Positions 1 through 9,737 of a DNA stretch of 64,000 nt are shown one piece after another. The notes beneath the pieces were generated by a model. It was given only the letters and a program-made list of their open reading frames with translations, was not told the DNA's origin and did no database searches. The position numbers were made by a program, and so were the translations under genes. How positions within the stretch are numbered: position 1 is the first letter of the stretch; every line of letters starts with the position of its first letter. The DNA is taken from positions 86,164,979 to 86,228,978 of the forward strand of contig OZ022501.1 of the NCBI GenBank assembly GCA_963989385.1, given 5' to 3'. The DNA is from Ctena decussata. Taxonomy: Eukaryota > Mollusca > Bivalvia > Lucinida > Lucinidae.

Positions 1-114
1 TTGAAATTGACATGACAATATGAAATATCTTGGGGTCTTAACCCTTATATTTCATGTCAAGCCGCCTAAAGCCTGACTGTGCGTATCAAGTTATCACCTC
101 TAGCTACGCCCCTG
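1..114. mobile_element. Right end of hAT-like MITE
   Basis: The stretch ends in TAGCTACGCCCCTG (101-114), which matches the terminal repeat of the complete element at 36234-36479 (CAGGGGCGTAGCTA read inverted). The left part lies outside the window. Assignment to a hAT-like group is inferred from the CAGGGGCG-style terminus only. Confidence 0.55.
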
Positions 115-183
115 TTATATTAGTCAAAGTTCACGAATAAGTAACAAAATTGATGTAGAGACATAGTATAAATATGATAAATT

Positions 184-302
184 TCATTTTTTTCGGAAGT
201 TCATGGAAATATGAAAGAAATGGGTTCCTTGTAAGTTCGGGCGTCACTTACTTTGCACGTATTCCATTGCGGCCATACTTCCATGAACATCCGAAAAATG
301 AC
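184..302. mobile_element. Palindromic MITE (family C), diverged copy
   Basis: Left arm tttttcggaagttcatgg pairs with right arm ccatgaacatccgaaaaa. The central cacttactttgcacg motif is shared with the copies at 9137-9272 and 9594-9731, so this is a diverged member of the same fold-back family. Confidence 0.55.
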
Positions 303-305
303 ATT

Positions 306-543
306 TGAGCCGCGACGCAAGAAAACCAACAAAGTGGTTGTGCGCCCAGCGCAGACTCAGATCAGCCTGGGCATCCGCCCAGTCTGATCAGAGTCTTCGC
401 TGTCCACATAGAGGTAGCTTAGACCCTTAGCTACCCTTTGAGCACTTAATGAAGAGTGTGGTCAAACTTGGCGGATGCTCAGGCTGATATGAGTCTGCGC
501 TGGGCGCACAACCACATTGTTGGTTTTCTCGCGTCGCGGCTCA
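306..543. mobile_element. Family A fold-back MITE, full length
   Basis: Starts tgagccgcgacgcaag and ends ctcgcgtcgcggctca. Nearly the whole 238 bp is an inverted repeat around a short centre with ggtagcttagacccttagct. Each arm holds a nested dyad, CTGGGCATCCGCCCAG. No coding capacity. Confidence 0.9.
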
Positions 544-635
544 TTTATTTCTTAAATGAAAATGCATACGCTCTTCCCCAGTCATGAAACAATCCACGAC
601 ATGTCTCCAGTTTATACCTCGTGCAGGTCTTATCT

Positions 636-858
636 GGGGCCGTATTCATAAAGGTACTTAAGTCGTTGCTATGCGCTTGCTAAGGCTAAATATCTATAAA
701 GGAGATTACCTACAACTATGAAATTTGGTCTGGAGGAACAGTCTTTGTAAGACTGTTCCTCCAGAGCAAATTTCATAGTTGTAGGGAATCTCCTTCAAAG
801 AAATTTAGCCTTAGCAACAGCATAGCAACCACTTAAGTTCTTTTATGAATACGGCCCC
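636..858. mobile_element. GGGGCCGTATTCA palindromic MITE (family B)
   Basis: Perfect termini GGGGCCGTATTCATAAA and its complement. The body folds on itself through the arms ctacaactatgaaattt and aaatttcatagttgtag, with a central hairpin ggaacagtctttgtaagactgttcc. A rearranged copy of the same family lies at 4409-4682. Confidence 0.85.
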
Positions 859-1110
859 AGGGATTCTAGTTTCTGCTCTTCCCCAGTGAAGAGCGTTCTG
901 CTAAAAGTGACCAGTATATTACTTCTTTGCTGACATTTCATGCCATTTACTAGGCAACGGGCATATTAGGTGGCCCTAAAAGCGTCTTGTGCATGAATTT
1001 AAAATCATCTTACCTGATCGGGCTCAATGTCAATCAGTTAATGCGCGGGCAGCATATGGCCCGCACGGACAAGAAATAGAAGTAAAGGTGGTCTACATGG
1101 CGAAACATGT

Positions 1111-1218
1111 CGCATGGCACACGTGTCATGCAAAACCATGTTGCAAGACACAAATCTGTTGCATGCAACATGTCTAATCGTCTAAAATGATTGCATGGCA
1201 AACGTGTCATGCAACATG
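1111..1218. repeat. Degenerate duplicated motif gcatggca-acgtgtcatgca
   Basis: The motif gcatggcacacgtgtcatgc (about 1111) recurs as gcatggcaaacgtgtcatgc (about 1192), with several short cat/gcat dyads between. It lies directly before a family A MITE. No gene is seen in 859-1218. Confidence 0.4.
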
Positions 1219-1454
1219 TGAGCCGTGACACGAGAAAACAAACAAAATTTGGGCGCCAAGCGCACACTCAGATTAGACTGGACATCGACTCAGTCCGATC
1301 AGAGTCTTCGCTATGCTCTCAGAAGGTAGCTGAGGTTCGAAGCTACCTTCATGCGGACAGTTAAGATTCTGATCAGACTGGGCGGATGCCCAGGCTGATC
1401 TGAGTCTGCACTGGGCGCACAACCACTCTGTTGGTTTTCTCGTGTCACGGCTCA
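1219..1454. mobile_element. Family A fold-back MITE
   Basis: Termini tgagccgtgacacgag and ctcgtgtcacggctca. The inner arms carry the family's gatcagactgggcggatgcc segment. The TIR holds a matched CG-to-TG change on both ends, so the two arms diverged in step. Confidence 0.85.
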
Positions 1455-1741
1455 TGTGTCATGTGAAATGGACTCTTAACCATAGATTACGCAACAGTAG
1501 GAATACTGAGTAAATGCTAGTTAAAGTCTTTATTTGACTTATTTCATTATACCGTTGACTCTTTCTTTTCAAAGACACCTGTCAAAACGAGTCTGCATTT
1601 TTCAAAAATAATTGTCTCCATGGAGCAGCCAATTAAACTTTAAATAGTTTCAATGATGTATATAAACTTTATTCTTACGTAGTCTCTTCCACAGCATTTC
1701 TGAAATATAAATGGGTAGAAAATGTGAGGCCCACCTCGAGC

Positions 1742-1764
1742 AAATAGAGAGAGAGAGAGAGAGA
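1742..1764. repeat. (GA)n microsatellite
   Basis: A run of about eleven GA dinucleotides followed by (tggg)n. The surrounding 1455-1800 holds nothing else recognisable. Confidence 0.8.
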
Positions 1765-1800
1765 ATGGGTGGGTGGGTGCTGTTGGGGGTGGGGAGGCTT

Positions 1801-2432
1801 ATGCCAATTTCATTACCTCTGCTGTCGATCAAGCCAGTCAGCTTCTTTATCATGCAAAAGTAGCTGTTGACCGAGACAATCGACATCAGTATTACTGTAG
1901 TAAGATCGACAGTCATTTACAATACTGTTGACCGAAATTGCCTATAATGGTAAATGATAAATTTACCGTTATTGATAATTTCGCTCAACAGCCTCTTTGC
2001 ACAGTACCGGATCGGTCGACAACACAGTAAGCAAACTGATATTATCCCTCTATCCCCGTGGAACAGCGATGCTGACTCCGCGCAGTCTGGCCCAGTGCAT
2101 GTGTCTCCTCTTGCGCTAAATCGACAGAATGTTGTTTCGAATAATGACTCTGATCGAGTGGGCAGGCATCTTTGTATTGCACATGCTAAACACCATGGTG
2201 GTAATGCCATTTTGCTACCTCTGCTGTCGACCGTGACGGTACTATACAAAATGGCTGTTGACCGAGAATTCAGTCGCAAGCATTTTCAATAAAGGTAAAT
2301 GATACTTTTGTTCATGGCTGTCGACCGAGCTGATACTGTTATCAATTGCCTCGGCCGAAAGCCACTTTTGCATGTATTGGTATTGACTGGCTCGGTCGAA
2401 AGCACGTGTATGGAAATTGGTATTACCAATAT
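1801..2432. mobile_element. gtcgaccgag-type MITE, expanded copy
   Basis: Left end atgccaatttcattacctct and right end ctcggtcgaaagcac..ggaaattggtattacc resemble the termini of the cleaner copy at 24644-24872. The interior has several inverted gtcgaccgag motifs (about 1870, 2230, 2325, 2390). The larger size suggests internal duplication or nested insertion. Confidence 0.5.
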
Positions 2433-2727
2433 TATTATTGTTGCTAAGGCTATTTTATTTTGGTTTGGTTTAAACAATATTTTATTCAAATAAGTTGCTA
2501 TACAATTGTACATAATATTATATGGTACAGGATCTGATAGAAAGCTGAAGCTTATTTAAATCATCTCCTGAAACAATATGAATACAGCAACATACGTGAA
2601 TGGTGGAAAGAAAACAAGTAAATCAGGTGAAAAGAATGAAAACAAAAAATGATTAAAACAGAAAATACTACATAGCTAAACACATATCCGTAGCCAGCAA
2701 ATACTCTTCGCAGGCTTTTGTGCCCCC

Positions 2728-2817
2728 AAGCTCCACGGGGACCAGGTGCCCAGGGACTGTGTGGGAGAACCTATGTACAGACAAGTCTTTCGCGGACACC
2801 TGTCCCCGCGGAGCTTC
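2728..2817. repeat. Inverted repeat
   Basis: aagctccacggggaccaggt pairs with acacctgtccccgcggagct around a ~45-bp loop. Probably a small MITE remnant; no family is recognised. Confidence 0.45.
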
Positions 2818-2886
2818 GGCAGGTACATGCATACGAGTAGCATTTGCCAGTCTAGCATAAGGAGATACAAGTGTCTACCGTTGCAA

Positions 2887-2940
2887 AATAATAATAATAA
2901 AAATAATAATAATAATGATAATAATAATAATAATAAATAC
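2887..2940. repeat. (ATA)n microsatellite
   Basis: AT-rich trinucleotide run of imperfect aataataat units. Confidence 0.85.
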
Positions 2941-2949
2941 AACAGTATG

Positions 2950-3061
2950 ACCGCACTGGCTTGTGATATCACAAGCTGAATCAGGATAAGTTTAGACAGA
3001 AAATATATCTGTTTCGTGAACAAGTGAAAAGATTAGAGGAGTGACCAGCCAGTGCGGTTGA
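2950..3061. mobile_element. Small MITE with ACCGCACTGGCT ends
   Basis: accgcactggcttgt at the left pairs with agccagtgcggt at the right. It lies immediately beyond the 3' end of the LINE fragment that starts at 3165. Confidence 0.5.
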
Positions 3062-3164
3062 CTTAAATAAATAAATATGATTCTATTCACTGTTGACCGA
3101 GTACCCGCCACCCCTGCTGCAACCGGCTTAGATCTATATTTGGGTGAAAGATGTGCCGTGATTT

Positions 3165-4408
3165 CTAAATAAACCTTCTCGAGTGAGTTATGAAATCGTG
3201 TACTTGCAGAAATAAGCATTCGTTGTCAAAATTAGGAACGTCCGCCATTCCATGAAGTAGCTGATGTGTGTTTAATTCATTTAAATTACGCGGTAGGTAC
3301 ATGTTTCTTACATTGGAGTAGTTTGGACATTTAAAAAAGAAGTGATATGCGCTTTCGAATTCACCACATGTGCATGAAGGACTAGGGACAATATTTTTTC
3401 TGTATAAATGTGAATTAAGAGCACTACATTCCATCCGTATTCGTGCATGAAGTATCTGGCCCATTCTGGAACCAGCGTTGAAGTATTTGGGTGGCGTGTG
3501 TATGTCTCTATTTAAACGGTATTTAAAAGACGCCACAGACGGTGAGTTTTTAATATCTTCAGAAAGGTCGTTCCAGGCGCGAATTGTAGAAGGGAAGAAA
3601 GAGTTGTAGAAAAGATTTGTATTAGCGTGGATGTTACGAAGATTGTCAGAATTCCTGAGATTGTAATTCGTAGTATTTTGTACAAGCGGGGGTACAATGC
3701 TTTGCAAATATTCAGGTGTAAGGCCGTTGAGAATTTTGTAGAGAATTATTAATTTATGTTTGTTGCGTCTATTTTGTAAAGAGTCCCACCCAAAGTCTGA
3801 CAGGAGTTTTTCCGTGCTACACAGTTTAGTGGCTCCTGTGATTATTCTCGCCGCTTCAATGTGTATTGCTTCTAACTGTTTTTTACTATCGGCAGTGACA
3901 TTGTCCCATACTGAGTCACTATACTCTAATACGGGCCTTATGAATGCAAAATACATTTTCTCAAGAGCACGTCTATTAAGTTTAAACTTAAGGGTACGAA
4001 GGAGATTAAGTCTACTCCAGGCAGCATCTGTAATATTTGTGATGTGGTTGGTCCAGTTACATGTATCTGAGAAAGTTAAACCTAAGTGTTTGTGGGTTGA
4101 CGTACATGTCAATGCTACGTTGCTCATGATAAGAGGAGGGTGGTTTACAGGATTGCGTTTCCTTGATATCAGCATGGAAACTGTTTTGGAAGGATTAAAA
4201 TCAACTAACCAGTCACTAGCCCAATTGCTGATATGTCTCAGGTCATTGTTTAATGTTACAGCTGCAGTATTCGGATTATCAACAATAATATATAGGCTTG
4301 TATCGTCAGCAAAGAGTCTTACAGAGGCATTAAGCTCATTAACAATGTCATTTATGTAAACTAGGAATAGCAGCGGTCCGAAAATGGACCCTTGCGGTAT
4401 TTTATTTT
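3165..4408 (-). pseudogene. 5'-truncated LINE reverse transcriptase
   Basis: An open minus-strand frame without internal stops runs from about 4406 to the TAG at 3165-3167 (about 414 codons). From the upstream side it shows PQGSIFGPLLFLVYINDI (RT block B), FADDTSLYI (block C, a FADD catalytic box), then HKHLGLTFS and FIRPVLEYSDSVWDN of the thumb. A C-terminal Cys-His cluster CTCGEFESAYHFFFKC follows. This is the order in jockey/CR1-type non-LTR retrotransposons. Endonuclease and RT blocks upstream of B are absent. The break at 4408 abuts a tandem array of a MITE arm. An internal ATG at 4173-4175 gives a 336-residue ORF, but the homology clearly starts earlier. Confidence 0.9.
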
Positions 4409-4682
4409 CAAGGAGATTCCCTACAACTATGAAATTTGCTCATATGCTGTTGCTAAGGCTATTTTTTTTTCAAGGAGATTCCCTACAACTATGAAATTTG
4501 CTCATATGCTGTTGCTAAGGCTATTTTTTTTTTCAAGGAGATTCCCTACAACTATGAAATTTGCTCTGAAAAAGACTGTACCTCTAGAGCAAATTTCATA
4601 GTTGTAGGGAATCTCCTTCATAGAAATTTAGCCTTAGCAACAGCATAGCAACGACTTAAGTGGTTTTATAAATACGACCCCT
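4409..4682. mobile_element. Family B MITE with triplicated left arm
   Basis: The segment caaggagattccctacaact begins at 4409, 4471 and 4534 (periods 62 and 63), each followed by a T-run. The right arm (from about 4586, ending aaatacgacccctg) occurs once. The structure is a family B palindrome whose left arm has been tandemly amplified. Confidence 0.75.
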
Positions 4683-4744
4683 GTCTCTCTATAATAAAGT
4701 CGCTTAGTAAGAAGGTACGGTTTCCGTTGCATTAAGACCTTCAC

Positions 4745-4950
4745 GCTTTTAAGCCTGGAAACCTGTTTTAGGGACATATGTAAATTTTGCAGACCTATTT
4801 CAGACACCACAGAACGCGGTGTCTGACCGGGATCTTCACTGTTTGCTTAAAAAAAAATCTATGCAAAATACAATAAAAATGGAAATATCAATAAGAAACC
4901 CCTAAAACTAGAAATAGACTCATCCGAATGATTGAAATGGACATCTCCGA
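4745..4950. repeat. Dispersed repeat with family D core
   Basis: Segment agacaccacagaacgcggtg..ttcactgtttgctt and the following tatgcaaaatacaat..cctaaaaactagaa match 18605-18790 at lower identity. The core is the family D hairpin (gcagacctgatcagac...ctacactgtttgc type). Confidence 0.6.
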
Positions 4951-4966
4951 AAATGATTAAACTTAC

Positions 4967-5009
4967 CCTTGTACTTTGAGGCCACATTCTGTTTTGAGTC
5001 TGCTTTTGA
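4967..5009 (-). CDS. Gene A candidate exon 3 (43 nt)
   Basis: On the minus strand a good acceptor (gtttattatttcag) precedes and a strong donor (AAGG|GTAAGT) follows an open 43-nt segment. Joined in phase 1 to the previous candidate exon it reads roughly IKSRLKTECGLKVQ, basic with one Cys, and leaves phase 2. Support is splice signals plus an open frame only; there is no homology and no transcript evidence. No later exon could be supported between here and position 1. Confidence 0.3.
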
Positions 5010-5118
5010 CTGAAATAATAAACATGATAAATAATGTATCATATGCAGGTTGGATGATCACGATTTTTTGCGTCTATTTCTAACGCCATTTGGAAAGAGG
5101 AAACCCCGGGAATACTTT

Positions 5119-5277
5119 CCAAGCAGGCATATGACGACGGAATGACTTCGAACTGACGTCTATGCGACGTAATGGGAGCATATGACGTCGGAATGACGTC
5201 GAACCGACGTCGATGCGACGTCATTACGTCGCATAGATGTCAGAACGACGTCATTTCAACGTCATATGCCTGCTGGG
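5119..5277. mobile_element. ACGTC-rich palindromic MITE
   Basis: Ends agcaggcatatgac and gtcatatgcctgct pair. The interior is a dense palindromic set of tgacgtc, gacgtcgatgcgacgt and similar motifs. A related shorter element is at 59585-59675 and a diverged one near 12830-12960. The repeated TGACGTC boxes resemble CRE/ATF sites, but here they are part of the repeat. Confidence 0.65.
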
Positions 5278-5754
5278 TTAAATTTTCCTTATTATTTCGT
5301 TGATATGATTCTATGCACTCTAGCACTCTTAGACTTCATTCATAATATTATCTTTAATCTACCCCTAATATGGGAAATCGAAAATAGGCTCTTGTATGTG
5401 AATTTTATTGTCGCTTCAAAGCTAGGGTAGATTTAAACGTGAAAACTCATTTCTTTTCAGTTAAGACAAGAAAACTCGTTTCAAAAATCTACGAATACGC
5501 ATTCTCTGAGCTAAATTCTACAAGACTGCAATCAGAAATGAAGAAGCTGTCTTGAAAAAAAAAAATAAAATAAAAAACTAACCACGAAGCAGATCGTTTC
5601 AGTGAAATTCCTGGTATTTCTTAAGCATGTGATCATATACCCTGATATGGCTGTTTAATCACAACACGAACTTCTCACAGCAATAAGTGTTACAGAAATT
5701 GTTCACATTTTTATTAAATTTACGGTGAGTAGGTACAATTTCAGAGACACTTAC
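5278..5754. other. No recognisable feature
   Basis: AT-rich sequence with a poly-A/AATAAA run near 5555-5575. No gene or clear repeat is seen. It lies in the candidate intron 2 of gene A. Confidence 0.5.
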
Positions 5755-5788
5755 TCCATGTACTCTGCCTTTTCATTTCTGCTCCATT
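5755..5788 (-). CDS. Gene A candidate exon 2 (34 nt)
   Basis: Reading the minus strand, a pyrimidine-rich acceptor (tttatttcctttcctttgag) leads into 34 nt encoding NGAEMKRQSTW plus one base, then donor GGA|GTAAGTG. It joins the phase-0 end of the leader exon at 7770 and exits in phase 1, as exon 2 of gene B does. The match is positional and phase-based only. Confidence 0.35.
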
Positions 5789-6529
5789 CTCAAAGGAAAG
5801 GAAATAAACTGCTTCCTTTAGAGTAGACCCCGTCTTTTTCACGGAATCAAACATGAAGTCACGGTCAATATATTGTAAAAATGGCGGATATAACATGCAG
5901 GTGTACCCATTTTCACAAAACCAAGATTTCTGGCAGTGGAGCTCTGACTTTAAATTTCTCAGACTGGTCTAAATCAAGGACAAACATATTAATATGAAAA
6001 TAGGCACTGCCTATAGGCGAGCACATTGCTCTTTTACAGTGTGTGAGTGTATGGTAAAATCTCTCTATGGCTGCTATTATGTTAACTCAAAGTTTCGGAC
6101 AAAAACGCGTGGTCGAAGTGTCGACCCTGACCTTGACTTCTAATTGTACGATTCTGGATTCAATTTCTCAACGCTTTTTAAAATTATTGAAACTCCAGCT
6201 GCGAACAACTCAACGGCTGCGAAATCCGTCTGACACACTTTTTCAGTTTCTTCTCTGCGGCGCTTTCAATTTTCTTTTAAATTTTCCCAACGATCAGCCT
6301 CCTTGCATTTTGTGTACTGACCATGTAGTGATCTACTCATAGAAGCGGTAAACGTTGACGCCATAACGTTGACGCCATCTCGTTTTTCTCAAACCGAAAG
6401 TCTGACGTCATTACGTAGCGTAGCGACAGAAAGCCTGTGCGACCATTATTTCTTATTGTTTTGTTGGTTTCTACGCTCGTATTCAAACCAGTCTAACTTG
6501 GATAATAACTTCCGTCAACATACTCACAG

Positions 6530-6850
6530 CTTATTTTCGAGCTTACGGTGGAACGTTAAAATTATTTACATACACAGATCAGGTTTTGTGGCGAAGAACG
6601 TGTTTATGTTTGTGTCTACGGAGAATTAAAGACCAATTGCACCATGAGCAGTGGTCAGAGACGAAACAGATAGAGACAGTTTGTTGAAATAAATCGATCA
6701 AACTTCCTGTTTAATCATAATGGCAGTCCCCATATGGAGGTAAATTTGATCGAGAAATAGAAAAGATGGTTTTCTGAAGCAACATATGCACCATCATCTA
6801 CATTTTCTTTTGACTAATGTCCTACCATAAGAGCTCGCTAATATGAAAAT
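6530..6850. repeat. Segmental duplication, copy 1
   Basis: From gaacgttaaaattatttaca to taccataagagctcgc, this copy matches 7030-7305 at high identity with small indels. The two lie about 480 bp apart in direct orientation. A possible small ORF in copy 2 is broken here at codon 8. Confidence 0.7.
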
Positions 6851-7029
6851 AGGCACTGCCTAGTGGCGCGCATCGCTGTAGTCCTTATGAAGGGCCGTAT
6901 ATTCTATTCTGTTCTATGTCGATGTAGGATTTTTTACGATAACCCGTCAACGTCGCAGCAATCGGAATCCTCGCCTTTGGAGAATTGACCGAAGTGTTAC
7001 GATTGCATCACAGTTTATTTTTCAACTTC

Positions 7030-7305
7030 CGGTCGAACGTTAGAATTATTTACATACACATATCAGGTTTTGTGAATGTGTTCATCTTTGTGTCTACGGA
7101 GAATAGCAACCATGAGTAGTGTTCAGAGACGAAACAGAGAGACAGTTTGTTGAAATCGATCAAACTTCCTGTTTAATCATAATGGCAGCCTCCTATATGG
7201 AGGTAAATTCCGATCGAGAAATCGAACGATGGTTTTCTGAAGCAACATATGCAACATCATCTACATTTTCTTTTGACTAATGTCCTACCATAAGAGCTCG
7301 CCCTT
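7030..7305. repeat. Segmental duplication, copy 2
   Basis: Direct repeat of 6530-6850. Copy 2 ends at gagctcgcccttcgggct, followed by GC-rich hairpins (gcccttcgggc, gggcccttcgggccc) at about 7300-7335. Confidence 0.7.
7182..7280 (+). CDS. Small ORF, 32 codons, unknown
   Basis: An ATG opens a 32-codon frame beginning MAASYMEVNSDREIERWF and closing at TAA (7278-7280). In the older-looking duplicate at 6720 a 2-nt difference breaks the frame after seven codons. An internal GAG|GTAAAT could also act as a splice donor. No family is recognised; coding status is doubtful, and it lies opposite the first intron of gene A. Confidence 0.2.
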   Translation: MAASYMEVNSDREIERWFSEATYATSSTFSFD

Positions 7306-7450
7306 CGGGCTAGCGGGCCCTTCGGGCCCGCTCGCTATTTCTATGCTACGTCACTTAAGTCCATCTGTACGGAAAACTAATAAAGCAAGGTACAAACATA
7401 TATAGGCTGTTCCGCTAACCCTCCTGAGGAATTATCGTTATGAGAATATG

Positions 7451-7545
7451 ACATAACAAAGATCAGTTCCAAAACATAACATAGGTCAACTCCAAAACAT
7501 AACAAAGATCAACTCCAAAACATAACAAAGATCAACTCCAAACCA
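7451..7545. repeat. 23-bp tandem repeat, about 4 copies
   Basis: Unit aaaacataacaaagatcaac (23 bp with its tcc end), repeated about four times with few changes. Confidence 0.85.
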
Positions 7546-7579
7546 CCCGGACAAACTTCCCCGACATGTTTAAAGGCTC

Positions 7580-7760
7580 TGATATAATGATAATAATACA
7601 CATATTAATGAATAATAATAATGATAATAAAAATAGTAATAAAAAATTATTAATAACACTCACGGGCAGAATAATGAATTAATGTTTGAATAGTAATAAT
7701 AATAATAATAATAATTATAATTACAATAATGACAATAATTAAAATAATAACACAATTAAT
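7580..7760. repeat. AT-rich (AAT)n region
   Basis: Imperfect AAT/ATA runs. Within it, ttaataacactcacgggcag near 7655-7672 repeats the exon-intron border of the gene A leader at 7757-7774 (taataacactcacaggcag). Confidence 0.7.
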
Positions 7761-7769
7761 AACACTCAC

Positions 7770-7835
7770 AGGCAGAGAAACAACTATTCCTGCCAGCATC
7801 AGCACTACAACGGCAACGAATATTAAACGACCCAT
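7770..7835 (-). CDS. Gene A leader exon (signal peptide)
   Basis: The minus strand encodes 22 codons, MGRLIFVAVVVLMLAGIV then VSLP: a basic residue followed by a long hydrophobic core and a small-residue end, typical of a secretory signal peptide. A good donor (CCT|GTGAGTG) cuts the frame in phase 0 directly after the Pro. The leader exon of gene B also starts MGRL, ends in Pro and stops at a phase-0 donor. A TATA-like box lies about 65-75 bp upstream of the ATG. Without splicing the frame reads into low-complexity AT codons, which argues that the exon really ends here. The mature product and its function are unknown. Confidence 0.55.
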
Positions 7836-7896
7836 CCTGCTATGCGAGACTATACTTCAGTAATGGACAACTGCGAGTGAAGAGCCCAGACAGAAA

Positions 7897-7910
7897 ATTA
7901 ATATAAATAC
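7897..7910 (-). promoter_or_regulatory. TATA-like box upstream of gene A
   Basis: Read on the minus strand the site is GTATTTATATTAAT. A start site about 30 bp downstream (near 7870) would give a 5' leader of about 35-40 nt before the ATG at 7835. Inference from position and composition. Confidence 0.35.
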
Positions 7911-8061
7911 CCAAGAAAAAAATGGTTGGGGCACGAAAAAGTAAGGTGATACCTAGATTACCGTAAAAGCTCTAAAAATTGGGACACCTAAAATAATTAC
8001 AGTAATTACCCCGAGAAAAGTGTATAGTTTGTTTTTATTTGTTCCAAAGAGGAACCCGAAA

Positions 8062-8132
8062 TTGCAAACAGTGTAGACCCTGACCAGACTGCTCCTGAGG
8101 AGCAGTCTGAACTGGGTCTGCGCTGTTTGCAA
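8062..8132. repeat. Family D hairpin
   Basis: ttgcaaacagtgtagaccct...gggtctgcgctgtttgcaa, with a central cagactgctcctgaggagcagtctg stem. The family recurs at 42673, 52230, 53112 and elsewhere. Confidence 0.8.
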
Positions 8133-8569
8133 GTACCTATCTCTCCCAATATTTTGATTGTTTATGGTATATTCATAAAGCAATGCTGGCATTTTGCAAT
8201 CGAATATACCTTTCTATGGGCTATCAGATTTTAAAGATAGTTTCTACTCAATTTGTTGAATAGATCAATTTCTTTTTTACGTCTTATATGTAAATTTGCT
8301 TTTATTCGAGCGCCTCTTCAAATCTTAAAATATATTCGGCGAGAGTCAATAATATATCACTTGTTATACAACACGGGATAATCGTTCATTGAAATACCCC
8401 GATTTAACTGATTAAATGTACTTAAATCACGCACTAAACCCTTCACCCTACAAATGCTCTGTTCAACAAAATCTTTTTTTGCTATGATGGGCGCAAGTTA
8501 GTCACGATTCTGAGATGCATCGAAATCCAGCCCAACAGATTAATACACCATTTTTAGCATTTCTGTGTG

Positions 8570-8844
8570 GGTGTTGCCAGTCGACTTATAAGTCTTTCTA
8601 CATTTAAGTCGCTAGTGACAGCCATTTTTACATGTACATTAAAATCGTGGGAATTATTTATACTTTGCTCCTATGCATTTGCGTATCACTTGAGAATTGA
8701 TTCAGAATAAAGTTCTATTCTGCTAGTGACAGTCGACTGGTAATAGCCATTTTTGCATTAAACTCGCTTGTGCCAGTTCACTAGTACATGTGATAGCGAT
8801 TTTACTTTAAAACTGCTAGTGCCAGTTGACTGGTAATACATGTA
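8570..8844. repeat. Degenerate tandem repeat (tgccagttgactggtaatagcc)
   Basis: Imperfect copies of gctagtgccagttgactggt and atagccattttac recur every 40-60 bp here, at 9740-9800, and again at 10590-10880. They surround the 8845-9737 duplication. Confidence 0.6.
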
Positions 8845-9281
8845 AATATTTACATTCTCAGTGCACTTATTGAGAAGCACTATGGTAAACCATTAGAACG
8901 TAATGTAGTTTATACTCCAATAGCTACATCGGTTCACGAGACGTCACATGACGTCAAAATAAACAATTTTTCTCCTCATCTGATTGGACGTAGCTGGCGT
9001 TATGACGTCGTTGACGCTGTTCCGCTATTAGTAGACAAAGTGCGTATAAATGTTTTTCTGCTTCAATTGCAGCCCCTAAGGCAAATTTGTGGTCAAAAAA
9101 TAGATAGAAAAGAATATAATTATAAGCAATGAACTTAATTTTTCTGATGTTTATCGAAGTATAAACTACATGGGGTTGCTAGCAAAGTTTACATGAACCC
9201 CTTCGGGGTTCACTTACTTTGCACGCGACCCAATGTAGTTTATACTTCGATAAACATCAGAAAAATGAAATTCATTCCTTT
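8845..9281. repeat. Tandem duplication, unit 1 (~437 bp)
   Basis: Runs from atatttacattctcagtgca through tgacgtcgttgacgctgttc to the fold-back element at 9137-9272. The next unit follows directly in the same orientation. Confidence 0.8.
9137..9272. mobile_element. Palindromic MITE (family C)
   Basis: tttttctgatgtttatcgaa pairs with ttcgataaacatcagaaaaa; a central hairpin gaaccccttcggggttc is followed by cacttactttgcacgcgacc. It sits inside the tandem duplication, so it was duplicated with it. Confidence 0.85.
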
Positions 9282-9737
9282 AATATTTACATTCTCAGTG
9301 CATTTATTGAAAAGCCCTATGGTAAACCATAAGAACGTAATGTAGTTTATACTTCAATAACTACATCGGTTCACGCGACGTTACATGACGTTAAGTGACG
9401 TCAAAATAAACCATGGTTCTCCAATCTGATTGGACGTAGGCGACATTATGACGTCGTTGTTACGTTGTTGACGCTGTTCCGCGTTTAGTAGAAAAACTGC
9501 GTATAAATGTTTTTTCTGCTTCAACTGTAGCCCCTAACGCAAATTTATGGTCAAATAATAGACAGAAAAGAATGTAAATATAAGCAATGAACTCAATTTT
9601 TCTGATATTTATTGAAGTATAAACTACATTGGGTCGCTAGCAAAGTTTACATGAACCCCTTCGGGGTTCACTTACTTTGCACGCGACCCAATGTAGTTTA
9701 TACTTCGATAAACATCAGAAAAATGAAATTCATTCCG
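9282..9737. repeat. Tandem duplication, unit 2 (~456 bp)
   Basis: Second direct copy of 8845-9281, longer because of a small internal gacgttaagt-type expansion near 9385 and one near 9460. Confidence 0.8.
9594..9731. mobile_element. Palindromic MITE (family C), second copy
   Basis: Same layout as 9137-9272 with the identical central gaaccccttcggggttc hairpin. Its left arm has tgatatttattgaag where the other copy has tgatgtttatcgaag. Confidence 0.85.

Noticed and set aside
1000..1014. Further gene A exon with donor GATCAG|GTAAGA
   Set aside because: No acceptor gives an open frame in the needed phase.
3760..4359. Plus-strand 199-codon frame
   Set aside because: Antisense shadow of the LINE reverse transcriptase, whose FADD and block B motifs are in the minus frame.
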